Source: Pseudomonadales bacterium
Lineage (GTDB): Bacteria > Pseudomonadota > Gammaproteobacteria > Pseudomonadales > Azotimanducaceae
DNA length: 64,000 nt
Assembly (NCBI GenBank): GCA_017642855.1
Contig: JAEPOO010000001.1
Coordinates: 1,397,072-1,461,071 of the forward strand
Direction: 5' to 3'
The position numbers and the translations under genes were made by a program. Below the pieces are notes generated by a model. It did no database searches, had not been told where the DNA came from, and saw only the letters and a program-made list of their open reading frames with translations. Positions 34,185 through 43,909 of the stretch are shown here, piece by piece (the first letter of the stretch is position 1; each line of letters opens with the position of its first letter).

Positions 34185-34945
34185 GGCATAAACGCTTTTC
34201 GATCCTTCGGGTATTCCGGGAACGTCTCTTTGTACCAACGATGGTGGCTGATCGCTCTCGGCATCAGATTGGCAACCGTCCAGGCAAAGAACACAAAACC
34301 TGCTGGTGACAGCGTCATCAATGCCCAGCCGAACCACTGCACGGATTCCGCCAGATAATTCGGACAACTCACCCATCGATACAGAAACCCAACGGGAACT
34401 TTGTAGTCGTCACCGGGCTGCTCCCGCAAGTCAGCCAGGATTTTGTCCGACCGTTTTGTCGCGTAGTAACCCGCTGCAAAGATCAAGAGACCAATGACAA
34501 ACTGCGGCGTAGTTAGCCAATTCGCCGTATACCATTCCGCATGAAGGACAAAGTGTCCGCCATTCAGGAAAGCATTAACGGTATTGAAAACAAGCGCCAT
34601 CAGGACAACTGAAATGGGTATCTCGCGCCTGGATTTGAGTGACAACGGGTAGACAAAGGCGCGATGAAAATAATGTATCTGCCAGATCAGCAAAAAAAGC
34701 ACGATAACGCCATTGAGGGGTATGAGGAACAACGGCCCCAGCATCAGCAGACTGGCCGGCGCTTCCATCACCATCCAGCCAGTTTTAGCACTCACGCCAG
34801 GCCCCCAGCCTCCCCTGGCGTAGCGACCGTAGGGCGCCGAGACAAACAGCAAGGACACAAACACCATCACGGCAATCGCCAGCATGCTCCAGAGGACGAT
34901 GGAATGAAGTTCAGCCAGGGGGAGTCTCGTTGTTTCCAATGACAC
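34172..34945 (-). CDS. Steroid 5-alpha-reductase (SRD5A) family membrane protein
   Basis: The protein has 257 residues and is entirely membrane-embedded, with six to seven helices. The C-terminal third carries the 3-oxo-5-alpha-steroid 4-dehydrogenase signature: DDYKVPVGFLYRWVSCPNYL, then ESVQWFGWALMTLS, then MPRAISHHRWYKETFPEYP and a K-D-R-K-A end. These positions bind NADPH and the 3-oxo-4-ene steroid in eukaryotic SRD5A1/2. The N-terminal RGGWGPGVSAKTGWMVMEAPA segment is also typical of SRD5A. The start is GTG 34945; no ATG precedes helix one. It may reduce the double bond of a sterol-like or isoprenoid substrate. It stands in opposite orientation beside an SCP2-like gene and the HpnM/HpnN-like pair. 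Confidence 0.85.
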   Translation of the reverse strand: MSLETTRLPLAELHSIVLWSMLAIAVMVFVSLLFVSAPYGRYARGGWGPGVSAKTGWMVMEAPASLLMLGPLFLIPLNGVIVLFLLIWQIHYFHRAFVYPLSLKSRREIPISVVLMALVFNTVNAFLNGGHFVLHAEWYTANWLTTPQFVIGLLIFAAGYYATKRSDKILADLREQPGDDYKVPVGFLYRWVSCPNYLAESVQWFGWALMTLSPAGFVFFAWTVANLMPRAISHHRWYKETFPEYPKDRKAFMPYVV

Positions 34946-34995
34946 TGCAGCTTATGATGATGACATATCCGAGGCAACACGAAGGCAGTTATCTA

Positions 34996-35631
34996 ATGAC
35001 GCCCTTTGCGGTCAACATAGATAGAGAAGCAACACCTCTCGTGCGAGTGCTTGCCTCTACGCTTCGCCTGGCACTTCAGCGGCTGGAAACTCACAAAGTT
35101 CTTTCTAGATTGGATGGAACTTTCACGGTGAAATCCATGAAAGGTACACAGGCGGCAACATACACTTTCGAAAAAGACCGGGTGACGATCAAAGCGGGCA
35201 CTTCAAGAAAGGCAAAGGTGATCATCGAAGCAGATCTGGACGACACATCCATAAAACCAAACATCACTGGTCTCTACCGTCATCCGTTCGCGTCCATTTA
35301 CTTCGGCAAACTCCTTTCTCTCTCACTACCCAGCTGGGCAGACAATGCCAAGCGCTTCTGGACGGTCACTTTAGGTCTGCCGAACATGCCAGAGAAACTG
35401 ATCATCACTGCAACCGATGAAAGTCGGAGTCTGTCATTCGGTGAAGGCGTTAACAGCGCAGAAATCATCGGCAAAGCCAGTCAACTCGGACCGCTGCTGG
35501 CGGGACAGTCCATCCTCGTGGATGACGTCATGAGGGGTAAACTGCAGTTTCGTGGATCTCTGAAATACTTGACCGGCATCAGCCATGCCGGTCAGAAGTT
35601 CCTCGTCGGTGATTTGGATGGCTATCCATGA
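34996..35631 (+). CDS. Hypothetical protein, possible SCP2-like lipid-binding domain
   Basis: The protein has 211 residues from ATG 34996 (MTPFAVNIDREATPL), with AAGG upstream at 34982-34985. The frame is open to 34930 with several ATGs, but those overlap the divergent gene. No signal peptide. The alternating strand pattern KVIIEADLDDTS, then a helix around SWADNAKRFW, then SILVDDVMRGKLQFRGSLKYL resembles the SCP2 sterol-carrier fold, where a terminal G-x-x-x-G-D-L strand closes the lipid tunnel. This is a structural impression, not a firm family match. It overlaps the glutamine-synthetase-like gene by ATGA and is divergent from the steroid-reductase-like gene by 50 bases. Confidence 0.55.
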   Translation: MTPFAVNIDREATPLVRVLASTLRLALQRLETHKVLSRLDGTFTVKSMKGTQAATYTFEKDRVTIKAGTSRKAKVIIEADLDDTSIKPNITGLYRHPFASIYFGKLLSLSLPSWADNAKRFWTVTLGLPNMPEKLIITATDESRSLSFGEGVNSAEIIGKASQLGPLLAGQSILVDDVMRGKLQFRGSLKYLTGISHAGQKFLVGDLDGYP

Positions 35632-37004
35632 TGGATGAACCGACACTCGAAGAATGGATGGATCGACACCACGTCGAAGTGGTGCGCACCCACGCCACCG
35701 GCCTCGACGGTCATGCGGTAGGCAAGTACCTCCGCCGATCCAAGTTTCTGAAGTCATTACCGAAAGGTCATGCGATTGCCGACATGTCTCTCGCCGGCGA
35801 CTACACCGGCCAACCACACTTAACGATTTGGCATGAGATGCGCTCGGGCCAGTTCGGCGACATCCTGCTGAAACCCGATATCGACACCATCATCTCTGAT
35901 GGCACGGACGGTGACCTCGGACACGTGATCTGTGAATTCACGTCTGTTGATGGGGATCCGCTGTCGCTCTGCCCTCGAACGCTGCTTCGCAGAGTCACCA
36001 ACGAGATCGGTGAACTCGGCTATGACGTGAAAGCCAGTTTCGAACTGGAATTTTTTGTTTACAGAGATTCTTTTGAGAACGCACGACGCAAAGGCTACAA
36101 AAATCTGACACCGCTGACCGCATCCAGGGGCAGCAATATCTACCTCTTGCGCAACGCCCATAACGTCAAACCCTTCATGGATGAGGTGCTGAAAAGACTC
36201 AGCTGGCAGAAGTTTGAGTGGGAATCCTGGAGTGATGAGGGCGGTGTGAGTCAGGTGGAGATCAACTTCTCACCCACCGACCCTGTCAGAGCATCAGACC
36301 TCATCGTGCGCGCCAGGCAGATCATCTATGAAGTGGCCGTCGATCTGGAAATGTCTGTTTGCTTCATGCCACAGATGAAAGCTGGTTTCGGCAGCGGCTT
36401 ACACATCCACCATTCTCTCGTGGAAAAAGATGGTACACCCGCCTTCTTCGCTGACGGCGGCCGCAGTGCACTGATGAATGACTGGATCGCCGGTATCGTA
36501 ACGACCATGGCAGGTTCAGTCTCACTACTTTGCCCGACCATCAATTCATACCGCCGCATGCAGGAGTTTAGAGCACCGCCGGTCACCGCAACCTGGGGTG
36601 AAGAAAACAAAAGCGCGGGCCTCAGAATCATCAGTCGCGCCGCCAATCTCGCGCGAATCGAACACCGTTTACCCGGCGGTGATGCCAACCCTTACCTCGT
36701 GCTGGCGACCATTTTGGCCGGCGGGCTTGCCGGTCATCGACACCAGCTGCCACTGAGACCCGAACTGAAGACTGTCGGCTGGGGTTTACCCGACGACGTG
36801 CCTAAACTACCCAGAACACTGCTATCTGCGGCAGATGCTCTGGCCGAGGATAACCACCTGGTTGACATACTTGGCCAGGATTTCGTGGAATACTGGATCG
36901 ATTCCCGTAAATTTGAATGGCTGACTTACCATTCGGAGTGTGGTGATACCGAAAACAAAGGTACAACCGATTGGGAATTACAGCGATACTTTGAGTTAAT
37001 GTAA
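35628..37004 (+). CDS. Glutamine synthetase family protein (glutamate-amine ligase type)
   Basis: The protein has 458 residues with the GS catalytic domain. Metal and ATP residues are seen in SFELEFFVY (E-x-E), SQVEINFSP, FGSGLHIHHSLVEKDG, INSYRRMQEFRAPP and RLPGGDANPYLVLA. The usual N-R-S/T motif reads N-K-S in WGEENKSAGLRI, replacing the arginine. Relatives such as PuuA ligate glutamate to amines rather than to ammonia, and the shorter divergent N-domain (about 1-100) fits this group better than GlnA. The start is ATG 35628, overlapping the previous stop, with ATG 35631 as an alternative. The amine partner is unknown. Confidence 0.85.
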   Translation: MMDEPTLEEWMDRHHVEVVRTHATGLDGHAVGKYLRRSKFLKSLPKGHAIADMSLAGDYTGQPHLTIWHEMRSGQFGDILLKPDIDTIISDGTDGDLGHVICEFTSVDGDPLSLCPRTLLRRVTNEIGELGYDVKASFELEFFVYRDSFENARRKGYKNLTPLTASRGSNIYLLRNAHNVKPFMDEVLKRLSWQKFEWESWSDEGGVSQVEINFSPTDPVRASDLIVRARQIIYEVAVDLEMSVCFMPQMKAGFGSGLHIHHSLVEKDGTPAFFADGGRSALMNDWIAGIVTTMAGSVSLLCPTINSYRRMQEFRAPPVTATWGEENKSAGLRIISRAANLARIEHRLPGGDANPYLVLATILAGGLAGHRHQLPLRPELKTVGWGLPDDVPKLPRTLLSAADALAEDNHLVDILGQDFVEYWIDSRKFEWLTYHSECGDTENKGTTDWELQRYFELM

Positions 37005-37029
37005 CGAAAAACAACAAGAGAGAAACGAC

Positions 37030-37230
37030 ATGCGATACCTTCTCGCCATTTTATTGCCTCCGGTCGCGGTGTTTTTATGCGGCAAGCCCATTCAGGGTAT
37101 CATCAGCATCATTCTGACGCTTTGCTTCTGGATTCCGGGCGTGATTCACGCCCTATTTGTGGTTCACGGTCACCTGGCTGACAAACGCACGGATCGTATC
37201 GTAAAAGCTATAGAGGAAAATGACGGATGA
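37030..37230 (+). CDS. Pmp3/YqaE family membrane proteolipid
   Basis: This is a very small integral protein of 66 residues. Two hydrophobic helices (about 4-22 and 27-48) flank the conserved turn PPVAVFLCGKPIQGI and the segment LCFWIPGVIHALFVV, which define the UPF0057/Pmp3 family. Yeast Pmp3 affects membrane potential and salt tolerance. The charged C-terminus overlaps the DUF2959 lipoprotein gene by ATGA. It lies 25 bases after the glutamine-synthetase-like gene. Confidence 0.92.
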   Translation: MRYLLAILLPPVAVFLCGKPIQGIISIILTLCFWIPGVIHALFVVHGHLADKRTDRIVKAIEENDG

Positions 37231-37868
37231 AAAAGCTGGTAGTACTGACACTGGTCACCCTGCTCGCCGGATGTGAATCCGCTTACTACGACGCCATGGA
37301 ACAGTTTGGCGTGCACAAGCGGGATATCCTGGTGGATCGTATTGAGGAAGCTCAGGAAGCTCAGGAGGAAGGACAGGAACAGTTCAAGGATGCATTGGAG
37401 CAGTTCCAGGCAGTCGTGAACTTTGACGGTGGTGAACTCGAAGACATCTACAATCGCCTGAACGATGAATACGAAGCCAGCGAGGATGCCGCTAATCAGA
37501 TCCGTGATCGCATCGATTCTGTGGAAGATGTGGCGGAAGACCTTTTCGCTGAATGGGAGACGGAACTGGATCAATACAGCAACGCCAATCTTCGTCGTGA
37601 CAGTGATCGTCAGCTGAGCGACACCCGCCGTCGTTACGAACGACTCATGTCTGCGATGCGCCGCGCCGAGAAAACCATCGATCCGGTGCTTGCCAGCCTG
37701 AAGGACAACACGCTTTACCTGAAGCACAACCTGAATGCGCGGGCCATCGCATCGCTCAAGGGCGAGCTTTCCACGGTGAATCGTGATGTTGAAAATCTAA
37801 TCAGCGCCATGCAAAGCGCCATCAACGAATCCAATACATTCATTGAGGACATGCGCGCCGGAGGCTAA
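37227..37868 (+). CDS. DUF2959 lipoprotein
   Basis: The protein has 213 residues. The signal ends in a lipobox (TLVTLLAGC, with the cysteine at 15), so it should be lipid-anchored in the periplasm. The rest is almost wholly helical and acidic, with a long coiled coil (about 40-200; EEAQEAQEEGQEQFKDALEQF). The SAYYDAMEQFGVHKRDILVDRI opening is a DUF2959 hallmark, common in marine gammaproteobacteria, of unknown role. Translation is coupled to the Pmp3-like gene by ATGA. It ends 18 bases before the convergent peptide-binding protein gene. Confidence 0.9.
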   Translation: MKKLVVLTLVTLLAGCESAYYDAMEQFGVHKRDILVDRIEEAQEAQEEGQEQFKDALEQFQAVVNFDGGELEDIYNRLNDEYEASEDAANQIRDRIDSVEDVAEDLFAEWETELDQYSNANLRRDSDRQLSDTRRRYERLMSAMRRAEKTIDPVLASLKDNTLYLKHNLNARAIASLKGELSTVNRDVENLISAMQSAINESNTFIEDMRAGG

Positions 37869-37886
37869 CCCAGCCTTCGCCAACGG

Positions 37887-39563
37887 TCAGGGGATCACCC
37901 TCGCGGTCGTGTAATCCGGGTCCTGTCCGAGGACCCGGCGTTGGACCCCTCGTAGTTTCGGATGAACCAGATAAGCACTGCCGGTTTCTGCATTCGGCAG
38001 CACCGGCGCTTCTTCCACAACAATCCGCTGCATCTCTGCCATCGCCTTCAAGCGTGTCGGCTTATCCATGGACTCCGTCAGTATCTTCAACCAGCGATCA
38101 TATTCATCATTGAAATAACGGCCCCGGTTGTTGGGGTTATGTGACCCGAGCAGGTCTGCATAAGTCAGGAAGTCGTCGTAATCCGGATACCAGCTGGACA
38201 GCACGAGGTCGAACTCCCCTGCCCGCGCTTTCGTCAAATATTGTTTGAACGACTGTTGGTCAACCAACAATTCCAACCCAAGCGACTGTTTCAGTTTACC
38301 CTGCACATACTCCGCGGCTTTCACGCCGGTGGTGGACGTTACCGTTAACAATCGAAGTCTTGGAATCTCACCCATCTGCGCCTTGGCTTCAACCAACATG
38401 GCACGCGCGTATTCAGGATCGTGATTAATCTCTGGCGGCGGGAACTCTTCGGTAAACGATTTTTCCATACCGTCAAAATAGCTGGGCAGCAGCGTTCGCG
38501 TTGGCCGGTAACCGGGTATCGCAATCACCTGGTTCACATATTCATCGGCATCAAATACCGACTGAATCGCTTTGCGCAACGAACGATTGGTCGTCGGCAA
38601 ACCCTCACGGTGGTTAAACCAGATGTAGCTGATACCACCTGACAGGAAGGTACGAACGCGTTGACCTTTGTCGACCGCTTCTTTTACCGTTTCCGCACCG
38701 AGCCTGGCCAGTGCAATCTGGTTATCCAGAAAGAGGTTCAGGCGGGTTCGGTTATCGCCCGTAATGTAGGCCGCATGAATCTCATTGAGATGCGTCGCTT
38801 CCGCATTCCAGTATTCCGTGTTCTTGGTGAACTTCAGACTCGCTTCATGCACCCATTCCGTCAGTTTAAACGGACCGTTACTCAAGAGCTGATCTGCTTG
38901 AGCGGCATAAGCTGCACCGGCCTGCCTATGAAACGCTTCTTTCACCGGAAAGAATGCCGCGTGCGGCATCATGCCGAGGCAATAACCACAGGGCCGTTCC
39001 AGCTCAACGATGAGCTTGCGATCACTTTCGGCGCGAACACCCAGTTCCGTCGGCGACATCTTGCCATCAGCAATGGCGAGTGCGTTCTTCAAGGGATGCA
39101 TAATGGCAGCAAACTGCGAGGCATGGGCCGGATCGACCACCAGGCGCCAGGCAAAGACAAAATCATGCGCCGTTACCGGCGAGCCATCTTCCCAGCGGGC
39201 ATCGGCACGCAAGGCGAATTCGATGCGATCCGGGAACACTTCCCAATTTTCTGCCACACCTGGCACCAGCTTGCCGCGGCGACCATAACGGATCAGGCCC
39301 TCGTTGATATGACCCAGTACAAAGAGGCTGACCAGATCTGTGGTTCGGGTCGAATCCAGACTCGGCGGTTCCTGAAGCATCGCAATGCGGATGGACTGTT
39401 TCTCGACGTCCACGGGGCTGGCGAACAACTGCGTGGACAACATTATCAGAACGCTCTTTACAATGAGCTGAAGGCTCCTGACAACACGGTGGTAACAGCC
39501 CTGAGCTAGAATAGAAAAGCCATGAGCGTGGGTGTAAAAGCCCTTTGTTACACTAATCGACAT
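37887..39563 (-). CDS. Oligopeptide ABC transporter periplasmic binding protein (OppA/MppA-like)
   Basis: This SBP_bac_5 protein has about 558 residues. It shows IRIAMLQEPPSLDSTRT, the INEGLIRYGRRGKLVPGVAENWEV and FALRADARWEDGSPVTAHDFVFAWR segments, and ISYIWFNHREGLPTTNRSLR. The secretion signal sits about 30-50 residues in (LIVKSVLIMLSTQLFASP) with an unusually long leader, and no better start is in frame. ATG 39563 is taken here, ATG 39581 being possible. It binds peptides or peptide-like ligands for import, but no permease or ATPase adjoins, so it is an orphan. It diverges from lhr with almost no space. Confidence 0.85.
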   Translation of the reverse strand: MSISVTKGFYTHAHGFSILAQGCYHRVVRSLQLIVKSVLIMLSTQLFASPVDVEKQSIRIAMLQEPPSLDSTRTTDLVSLFVLGHINEGLIRYGRRGKLVPGVAENWEVFPDRIEFALRADARWEDGSPVTAHDFVFAWRLVVDPAHASQFAAIMHPLKNALAIADGKMSPTELGVRAESDRKLIVELERPCGYCLGMMPHAAFFPVKEAFHRQAGAAYAAQADQLLSNGPFKLTEWVHEASLKFTKNTEYWNAEATHLNEIHAAYITGDNRTRLNLFLDNQIALARLGAETVKEAVDKGQRVRTFLSGGISYIWFNHREGLPTTNRSLRKAIQSVFDADEYVNQVIAIPGYRPTRTLLPSYFDGMEKSFTEEFPPPEINHDPEYARAMLVEAKAQMGEIPRLRLLTVTSTTGVKAAEYVQGKLKQSLGLELLVDQQSFKQYLTKARAGEFDLVLSSWYPDYDDFLTYADLLGSHNPNNRGRYFNDEYDRWLKILTESMDKPTRLKAMAEMQRIVVEEAPVLPNAETGSAYLVHPKLRGVQRRVLGQDPDYTTARVIP

Positions 39564-39579
39564 AAACAGCAGACATCGC

Positions 39580-42500
39580 ATGCTTCAGTTTCACCCTATT
39601 ATCCAGCAATGGTTCGATGAACGATATGGCGCACCGACCGATATTCAGTCGATGTCGTGGCCGCGCATTGCTGAACGGGAAAATCTGCTGATCACCGCCC
39701 CAACCGGCAGCGGTAAAACCCTCACCGCCTTCCTGTGGACGCTGAATCGTTTCGCCACCGGCGAACTCAAAACTGGCGCCACTCGTGTGCTCTATATCAG
39801 CCCGCTTAAGGCGTTGAACAATGACATTCGCAAGAACCTGCTGGACCCGCTGAGCGAACTGAACCGCCGGTTTGAAAGAGAAGACGAGGCACTGCCAAGA
39901 ATCGGCGTGTCCGTTCGAAGCGGCGACACAGAACCGGAAGCGCGCAGACGCATGCTGCGCCAGCCGCCGGAGATCCTGATCACCACGCCGGAAAGCCTGA
40001 ACATCATGCTCTCGTCCCGCGGTGGCCTGAACATCCTGCAGGACATCGACACGGTCATCCTGGATGAGATCCATGCGGTGGTGGACTCGAAACGCGGTGT
40101 TTACCTGATGAGCGCCATAGAAAGACTCGCCGCCATGAGCGGCGAGTTCCAGCGCATTGCGCTTTCAGCCACGGTGAACCCTCTGGAAACCGTGGCCGCG
40201 TTCGTCGGCGGCTTTGTACGCACCGGTGATGTCTACACGCAGCGCAAGGTCGAGATTCTGGCGAGCAACGCCAGGAAAACTTACGACATCAGCATTCGTT
40301 ACCCGGAAAATGCCGCCAATCGCGGTGAAGATGAAAAGATCTGGGATTACCTGGCGGAAGATCTGCTGCCCAAGATCCAGAAAAATAATTCCACTTTGAT
40401 CTTCACCAACAGCCGCGCCCTGTGTGAAAAGCTCACCTATAAGATCAATATGCTGGCAAACCGCATGGTGGCTTATGCTCACCATGGTTCCCTGGCACGA
40501 GAAATCCGAACCGAAGTCGAACAACGCCTGAAAGACGGTGCGCTCGAAGCCATTGTCGCGACGAGTTCTCTCGAAATGGGTATCGACATCGGCGCACTGG
40601 ATGAAGTGGTTCTGGTGCAATCACCCGGTTCCATCGCCAGCACGATCCAACGGATCGGCCGCGCCGGTCACCAGGTCGGCGCTGCAAGCCGCTGCACGAT
40701 CTACCCAACCCACCCGCAGGATTTTGTCGAAGCGGCGGTGCTCGCTTCCGCCGTGAAAGAAAAAGCACTGGAGCCCGTCAAAACCATTCACAATCCGCTG
40801 GATGTGCTTGGCCAGGTGATTATCTCCATGACCGGCACCGAAGCCTGGGATCTGGATGAACTGTTTGCCGAGGTGAAACGGCCTACAGCGTACAACGATC
40901 TGACACGACGAGAATTTGATCTCGTCATCAACATGTTGCTGGGCCGTTACGCCGATCATCACATCCGCGAACTGAAACCGCGCATCCGTGTGGATCGCAT
41001 GAACAATACCGTGGAAGCACGCAAAGGCGCCCTGTTGTCTCTGTATCTATCCGGTGGCGTGATTCCTGATCGTGGTTACTTCCAACTCAGACATGAAACG
41101 GACAACGCCAAGATTGGCGAGTTGGATGAAGAGTTCGTCTGGGAAGCCCGAGTTGGCCAGGTGTTTTCTCTCGGCACCCAGAGCTGGCAGGTGCGGAAAA
41201 TCACCCACAACGATGTCATTGTAGGCCCGGCCAAACCCGGTACCAGCGCACCCCCCTTCTGGCGAGCAGAGTCGATTAATCGAAGCTTTCACTATGCCGA
41301 GCGCATCAACGAATTCCTGGAAGCGGCGAACGATGAAATCCATGACCCGGCCTTCAAAGACAAACTGATCGAAGAATATTGCGCAGAACCCAGAGTCGCC
41401 GAAGAAATCGTGACCTACCTGAAGCGCCAGCAGGATCATGCGGAACGTCCACTGCCCCACCGACACCACCTGATGGTCGAAAAGATCCGCTCAGGGCCGA
41501 TGCGCGCCACCGGCTACCAGCTGGTGCTGCACACCGGCTGGGGCGCCGAAGTCAACCGCCCTCTCGCACTGGCACTCGAAGCCGCCTGGGAGGAAAAGTA
41601 CGGCGAAGAACCGGAAGTGTTCGTTGCCAATGAATCGGTGGTGCTGCAGCTTCCCCATGAAGTCAGCGCCGCTGAGATTCTTGAGCTGGTGCCGTCACAT
41701 CGCCTCGAAGAACTGTTACGCAAACGCCTAGAAGGTTCGGGCTTCTTCGGTGCACGCTTCCGTGAAAATGCCGGTCGGTCCCTGCTGCTGTCCAAGGGTC
41801 GGTTCAACGAACGTAAACCACTCTGGATGAGCCGCCTGCAGTCTCAGAAGCTGCTGGATTCCGTCTTAAAGTACGAAGACTTCCCTGTGCTGCTGGAAAC
41901 CTGGCGCACCTGCCTTCGGGATGAATTCGACATGGATCACCTGCGTCAAATGCTGCATGAGATCGAAACCCGGGAAATCGTGGTCAGCGAAGTGGATTCC
42001 GCCACACCCAGCCCTTTTGCACAGGCGGTGGCACACGGGCAGATCATGATCTACATGTACATGAATGATGCACCCAAGTCGGGCAGCAAAACTTCCAAGC
42101 TGCGCGAAGACCTGCTGCAGGAAGTGGTGTTCACCCCGGGTATGCGCCCGGGCATCGCTCGGCACATCATCGATGAATTCATCACCATGCGGCAGCGCCA
42201 GGAAGAAGGCTACCTGCCACAGGACATGACCGACCTGATTGATTGGGTTGGTGAGAGATCAGCGATCCCCATTCGAGAGTGGCAAACCCTCACCGGCAAA
42301 CTGGATTTCGAGATCGATGACAAAGCGTTCGCGTCGATTCAGGGCAATCAGCTCATCGTCACCAGAGATGACGAAGCGCGCTTCACCGAACTTCTGCAAA
42401 ACGACGATGAAGGCTTCAGCGTTTTTATCTCTAACCTGCTGCAGTATTACGGCCCGATCTCCAGCCAATACCTGAGCGACACCCTCAAAGTCGATGAACT

Positions 42501-43878
42501 CAAGGTCAGGGAAACCCTGGATGAACTCACCGATGCCAATGCGCTCGTGCTGGGTGAACTCATTCTCGATGATGAAAACGCTTACTACTGCGATGCCGAC
42601 AACTATGAATATCTGCTGAGACTGCAGCGCGCTCGGGGCAGACCGCGCATTGAAGCCAAACCGGGTGAAGCCCTGCCCGCCTTTATGCATGGCTGGCAGA
42701 CGCGATACAGCGCACACGACCCGCTCGACAAACTTTATGAGTGCATGGAGCGATTGAGAGGCATGCCCTTAGCTGCAGCTCTTTGGGAATCTGAAGTATT
42801 ACCAGCAAGGCTTAACGACTATCACAGCAGTCAGCTGGATCTGCTGTTCCAGGAAGGTGACCTGCAGTGGCTCGGCGCCGGTGAAAAGAACGTGCTGTTC
42901 AGCTTTATCGACGAACTGGATCTGGTATTGCCCGCCAACGAGGAAGAAGCCACATCTCAATACATCGATTCACCCCACGCGCGATACGACTTCTCTACGT
43001 TGCTGGATATGACCGGCGAGTCATCAGCAACCCTTGCTGAAGGCTTGTGGCAAGAAGCCTGGAGCGGCGCCATCACCAACGATAGTTTCGCTGCCCTGCG
43101 CAAAGGCATCGAAAACGACTTTAAGGTAGAGAAAGTTGAGGCGCCCAATGCCACACATATGCGTCGTTCAAGACGCGGCGCCTTCAATCGCTGGCGCGGC
43201 TCCATGCCATTCGCCGGTAACTGGCATCTGGTGAATGCGTCCACTGATTCACTGGATCTGTTGGAACAGCAGGAACAGAACCGGGAACTTGCACGACTCA
43301 TGCTGGATCGCTGGGGCATTGTGTTCCGGGAAATCTGCGAGCGCGAATCCGATGCCTTTAACTGGCGCACCATTTTTAGAACATTGCGACTCATGGAACT
43401 TTCTGGGGAAGTAGTTTCTGGTCATTTCTTCAAAGGTATTCCAGGGCCGCAGTACATGACGCCAACAGCGCTGCGATTCTTCCAGGAACCCAGAGAGGAA
43501 AACGGGAACAACATTTTCTTCCTGAACGCTGCAGACCCCATCAGCCCTTCAGGTTTGGGTCTGGGCATACACGGCGAGCAACTGCCTAGACGCATTCTCA
43601 GCAACTATCTGATTTATGACGGCGAAGAACTCATTCTACTCATAGGCAAACGTGGCAAGGAACTGAACTTCCTGGTGGAACCAGGCAACGAAAAAATCGA
43701 TCAATACCTCAAAGTGCTGCATCACATGATGTACCGATCTTTTGATCCAGTTCGCAAACTCACCATCGAAACCATCAATGGCGAACCTGCTGTGAACAGC
43801 CCTTACCTTAAGCGCGTGGAAGAATCGTTTAATATTCTGAGAGACTACAAATCAGTGATGGTTCAGCGGGAACTCTAA
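39580..43878 (+). CDS. lhr: Large helicase-related protein Lhr
   Basis: The protein has 1432 residues, near the 1538 of E. coli Lhr and well above the roughly 850 of Lhr-core proteins. Superfamily 2 motifs: ITAPTGSGKT with Lys46, VILDEIHAV (DEIH box), ALSATVNP, FTNSRALCE, SSLEMGIDIGALDEVV and IQRIGRAGH. Winged-helix and beta-barrel modules of the Lhr core follow (about 430-860), then a long C-terminal domain (about 870-1432) made of tandem winged helices. E. coli Lhr is a 3'-5' translocase linked to DNA repair. The start lies one base from an alternative start of the divergent gene, leaving little promoter space. Confidence 0.95.
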   Translation: MLQFHPIIQQWFDERYGAPTDIQSMSWPRIAERENLLITAPTGSGKTLTAFLWTLNRFATGELKTGATRVLYISPLKALNNDIRKNLLDPLSELNRRFEREDEALPRIGVSVRSGDTEPEARRRMLRQPPEILITTPESLNIMLSSRGGLNILQDIDTVILDEIHAVVDSKRGVYLMSAIERLAAMSGEFQRIALSATVNPLETVAAFVGGFVRTGDVYTQRKVEILASNARKTYDISIRYPENAANRGEDEKIWDYLAEDLLPKIQKNNSTLIFTNSRALCEKLTYKINMLANRMVAYAHHGSLAREIRTEVEQRLKDGALEAIVATSSLEMGIDIGALDEVVLVQSPGSIASTIQRIGRAGHQVGAASRCTIYPTHPQDFVEAAVLASAVKEKALEPVKTIHNPLDVLGQVIISMTGTEAWDLDELFAEVKRPTAYNDLTRREFDLVINMLLGRYADHHIRELKPRIRVDRMNNTVEARKGALLSLYLSGGVIPDRGYFQLRHETDNAKIGELDEEFVWEARVGQVFSLGTQSWQVRKITHNDVIVGPAKPGTSAPPFWRAESINRSFHYAERINEFLEAANDEIHDPAFKDKLIEEYCAEPRVAEEIVTYLKRQQDHAERPLPHRHHLMVEKIRSGPMRATGYQLVLHTGWGAEVNRPLALALEAAWEEKYGEEPEVFVANESVVLQLPHEVSAAEILELVPSHRLEELLRKRLEGSGFFGARFRENAGRSLLLSKGRFNERKPLWMSRLQSQKLLDSVLKYEDFPVLLETWRTCLRDEFDMDHLRQMLHEIETREIVVSEVDSATPSPFAQAVAHGQIMIYMYMNDAPKSGSKTSKLREDLLQEVVFTPGMRPGIARHIIDEFITMRQRQEEGYLPQDMTDLIDWVGERSAIPIREWQTLTGKLDFEIDDKAFASIQGNQLIVTRDDEARFTELLQNDDEGFSVFISNLLQYYGPISSQYLSDTLKVDELKVRETLDELTDANALVLGELILDDENAYYCDADNYEYLLRLQRARGRPRIEAKPGEALPAFMHGWQTRYSAHDPLDKLYECMERLRGMPLAAALWESEVLPARLNDYHSSQLDLLFQEGDLQWLGAGEKNVLFSFIDELDLVLPANEEEATSQYIDSPHARYDFSTLLDMTGESSATLAEGLWQEAWSGAITNDSFAALRKGIENDFKVEKVEAPNATHMRRSRRGAFNRWRGSMPFAGNWHLVNASTDSLDLLEQQEQNRELARLMLDRWGIVFREICERESDAFNWRTIFRTLRLMELSGEVVSGHFFKGIPGPQYMTPTALRFFQEPREENGNNIFFLNAADPISPSGLGLGIHGEQLPRRILSNYLIYDGEELILLIGKRGKELNFLVEPGNEKIDQYLKVLHHMMYRSFDPVRKLTIETINGEPAVNSPYLKRVEESFNILRDYKSVMVQREL

Positions 43879-43909
43879 TCAGTATCCAAAACCCTCTGAC
43901 ACACGCGGA

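Noticed and set aside
38661..39509. Plus-strand frame of 282 residues opposite the peptide-binding protein
   Set aside because: The minus-strand gene carries clear SBP_bac_5 motifs; this frame is its antisense shadow.
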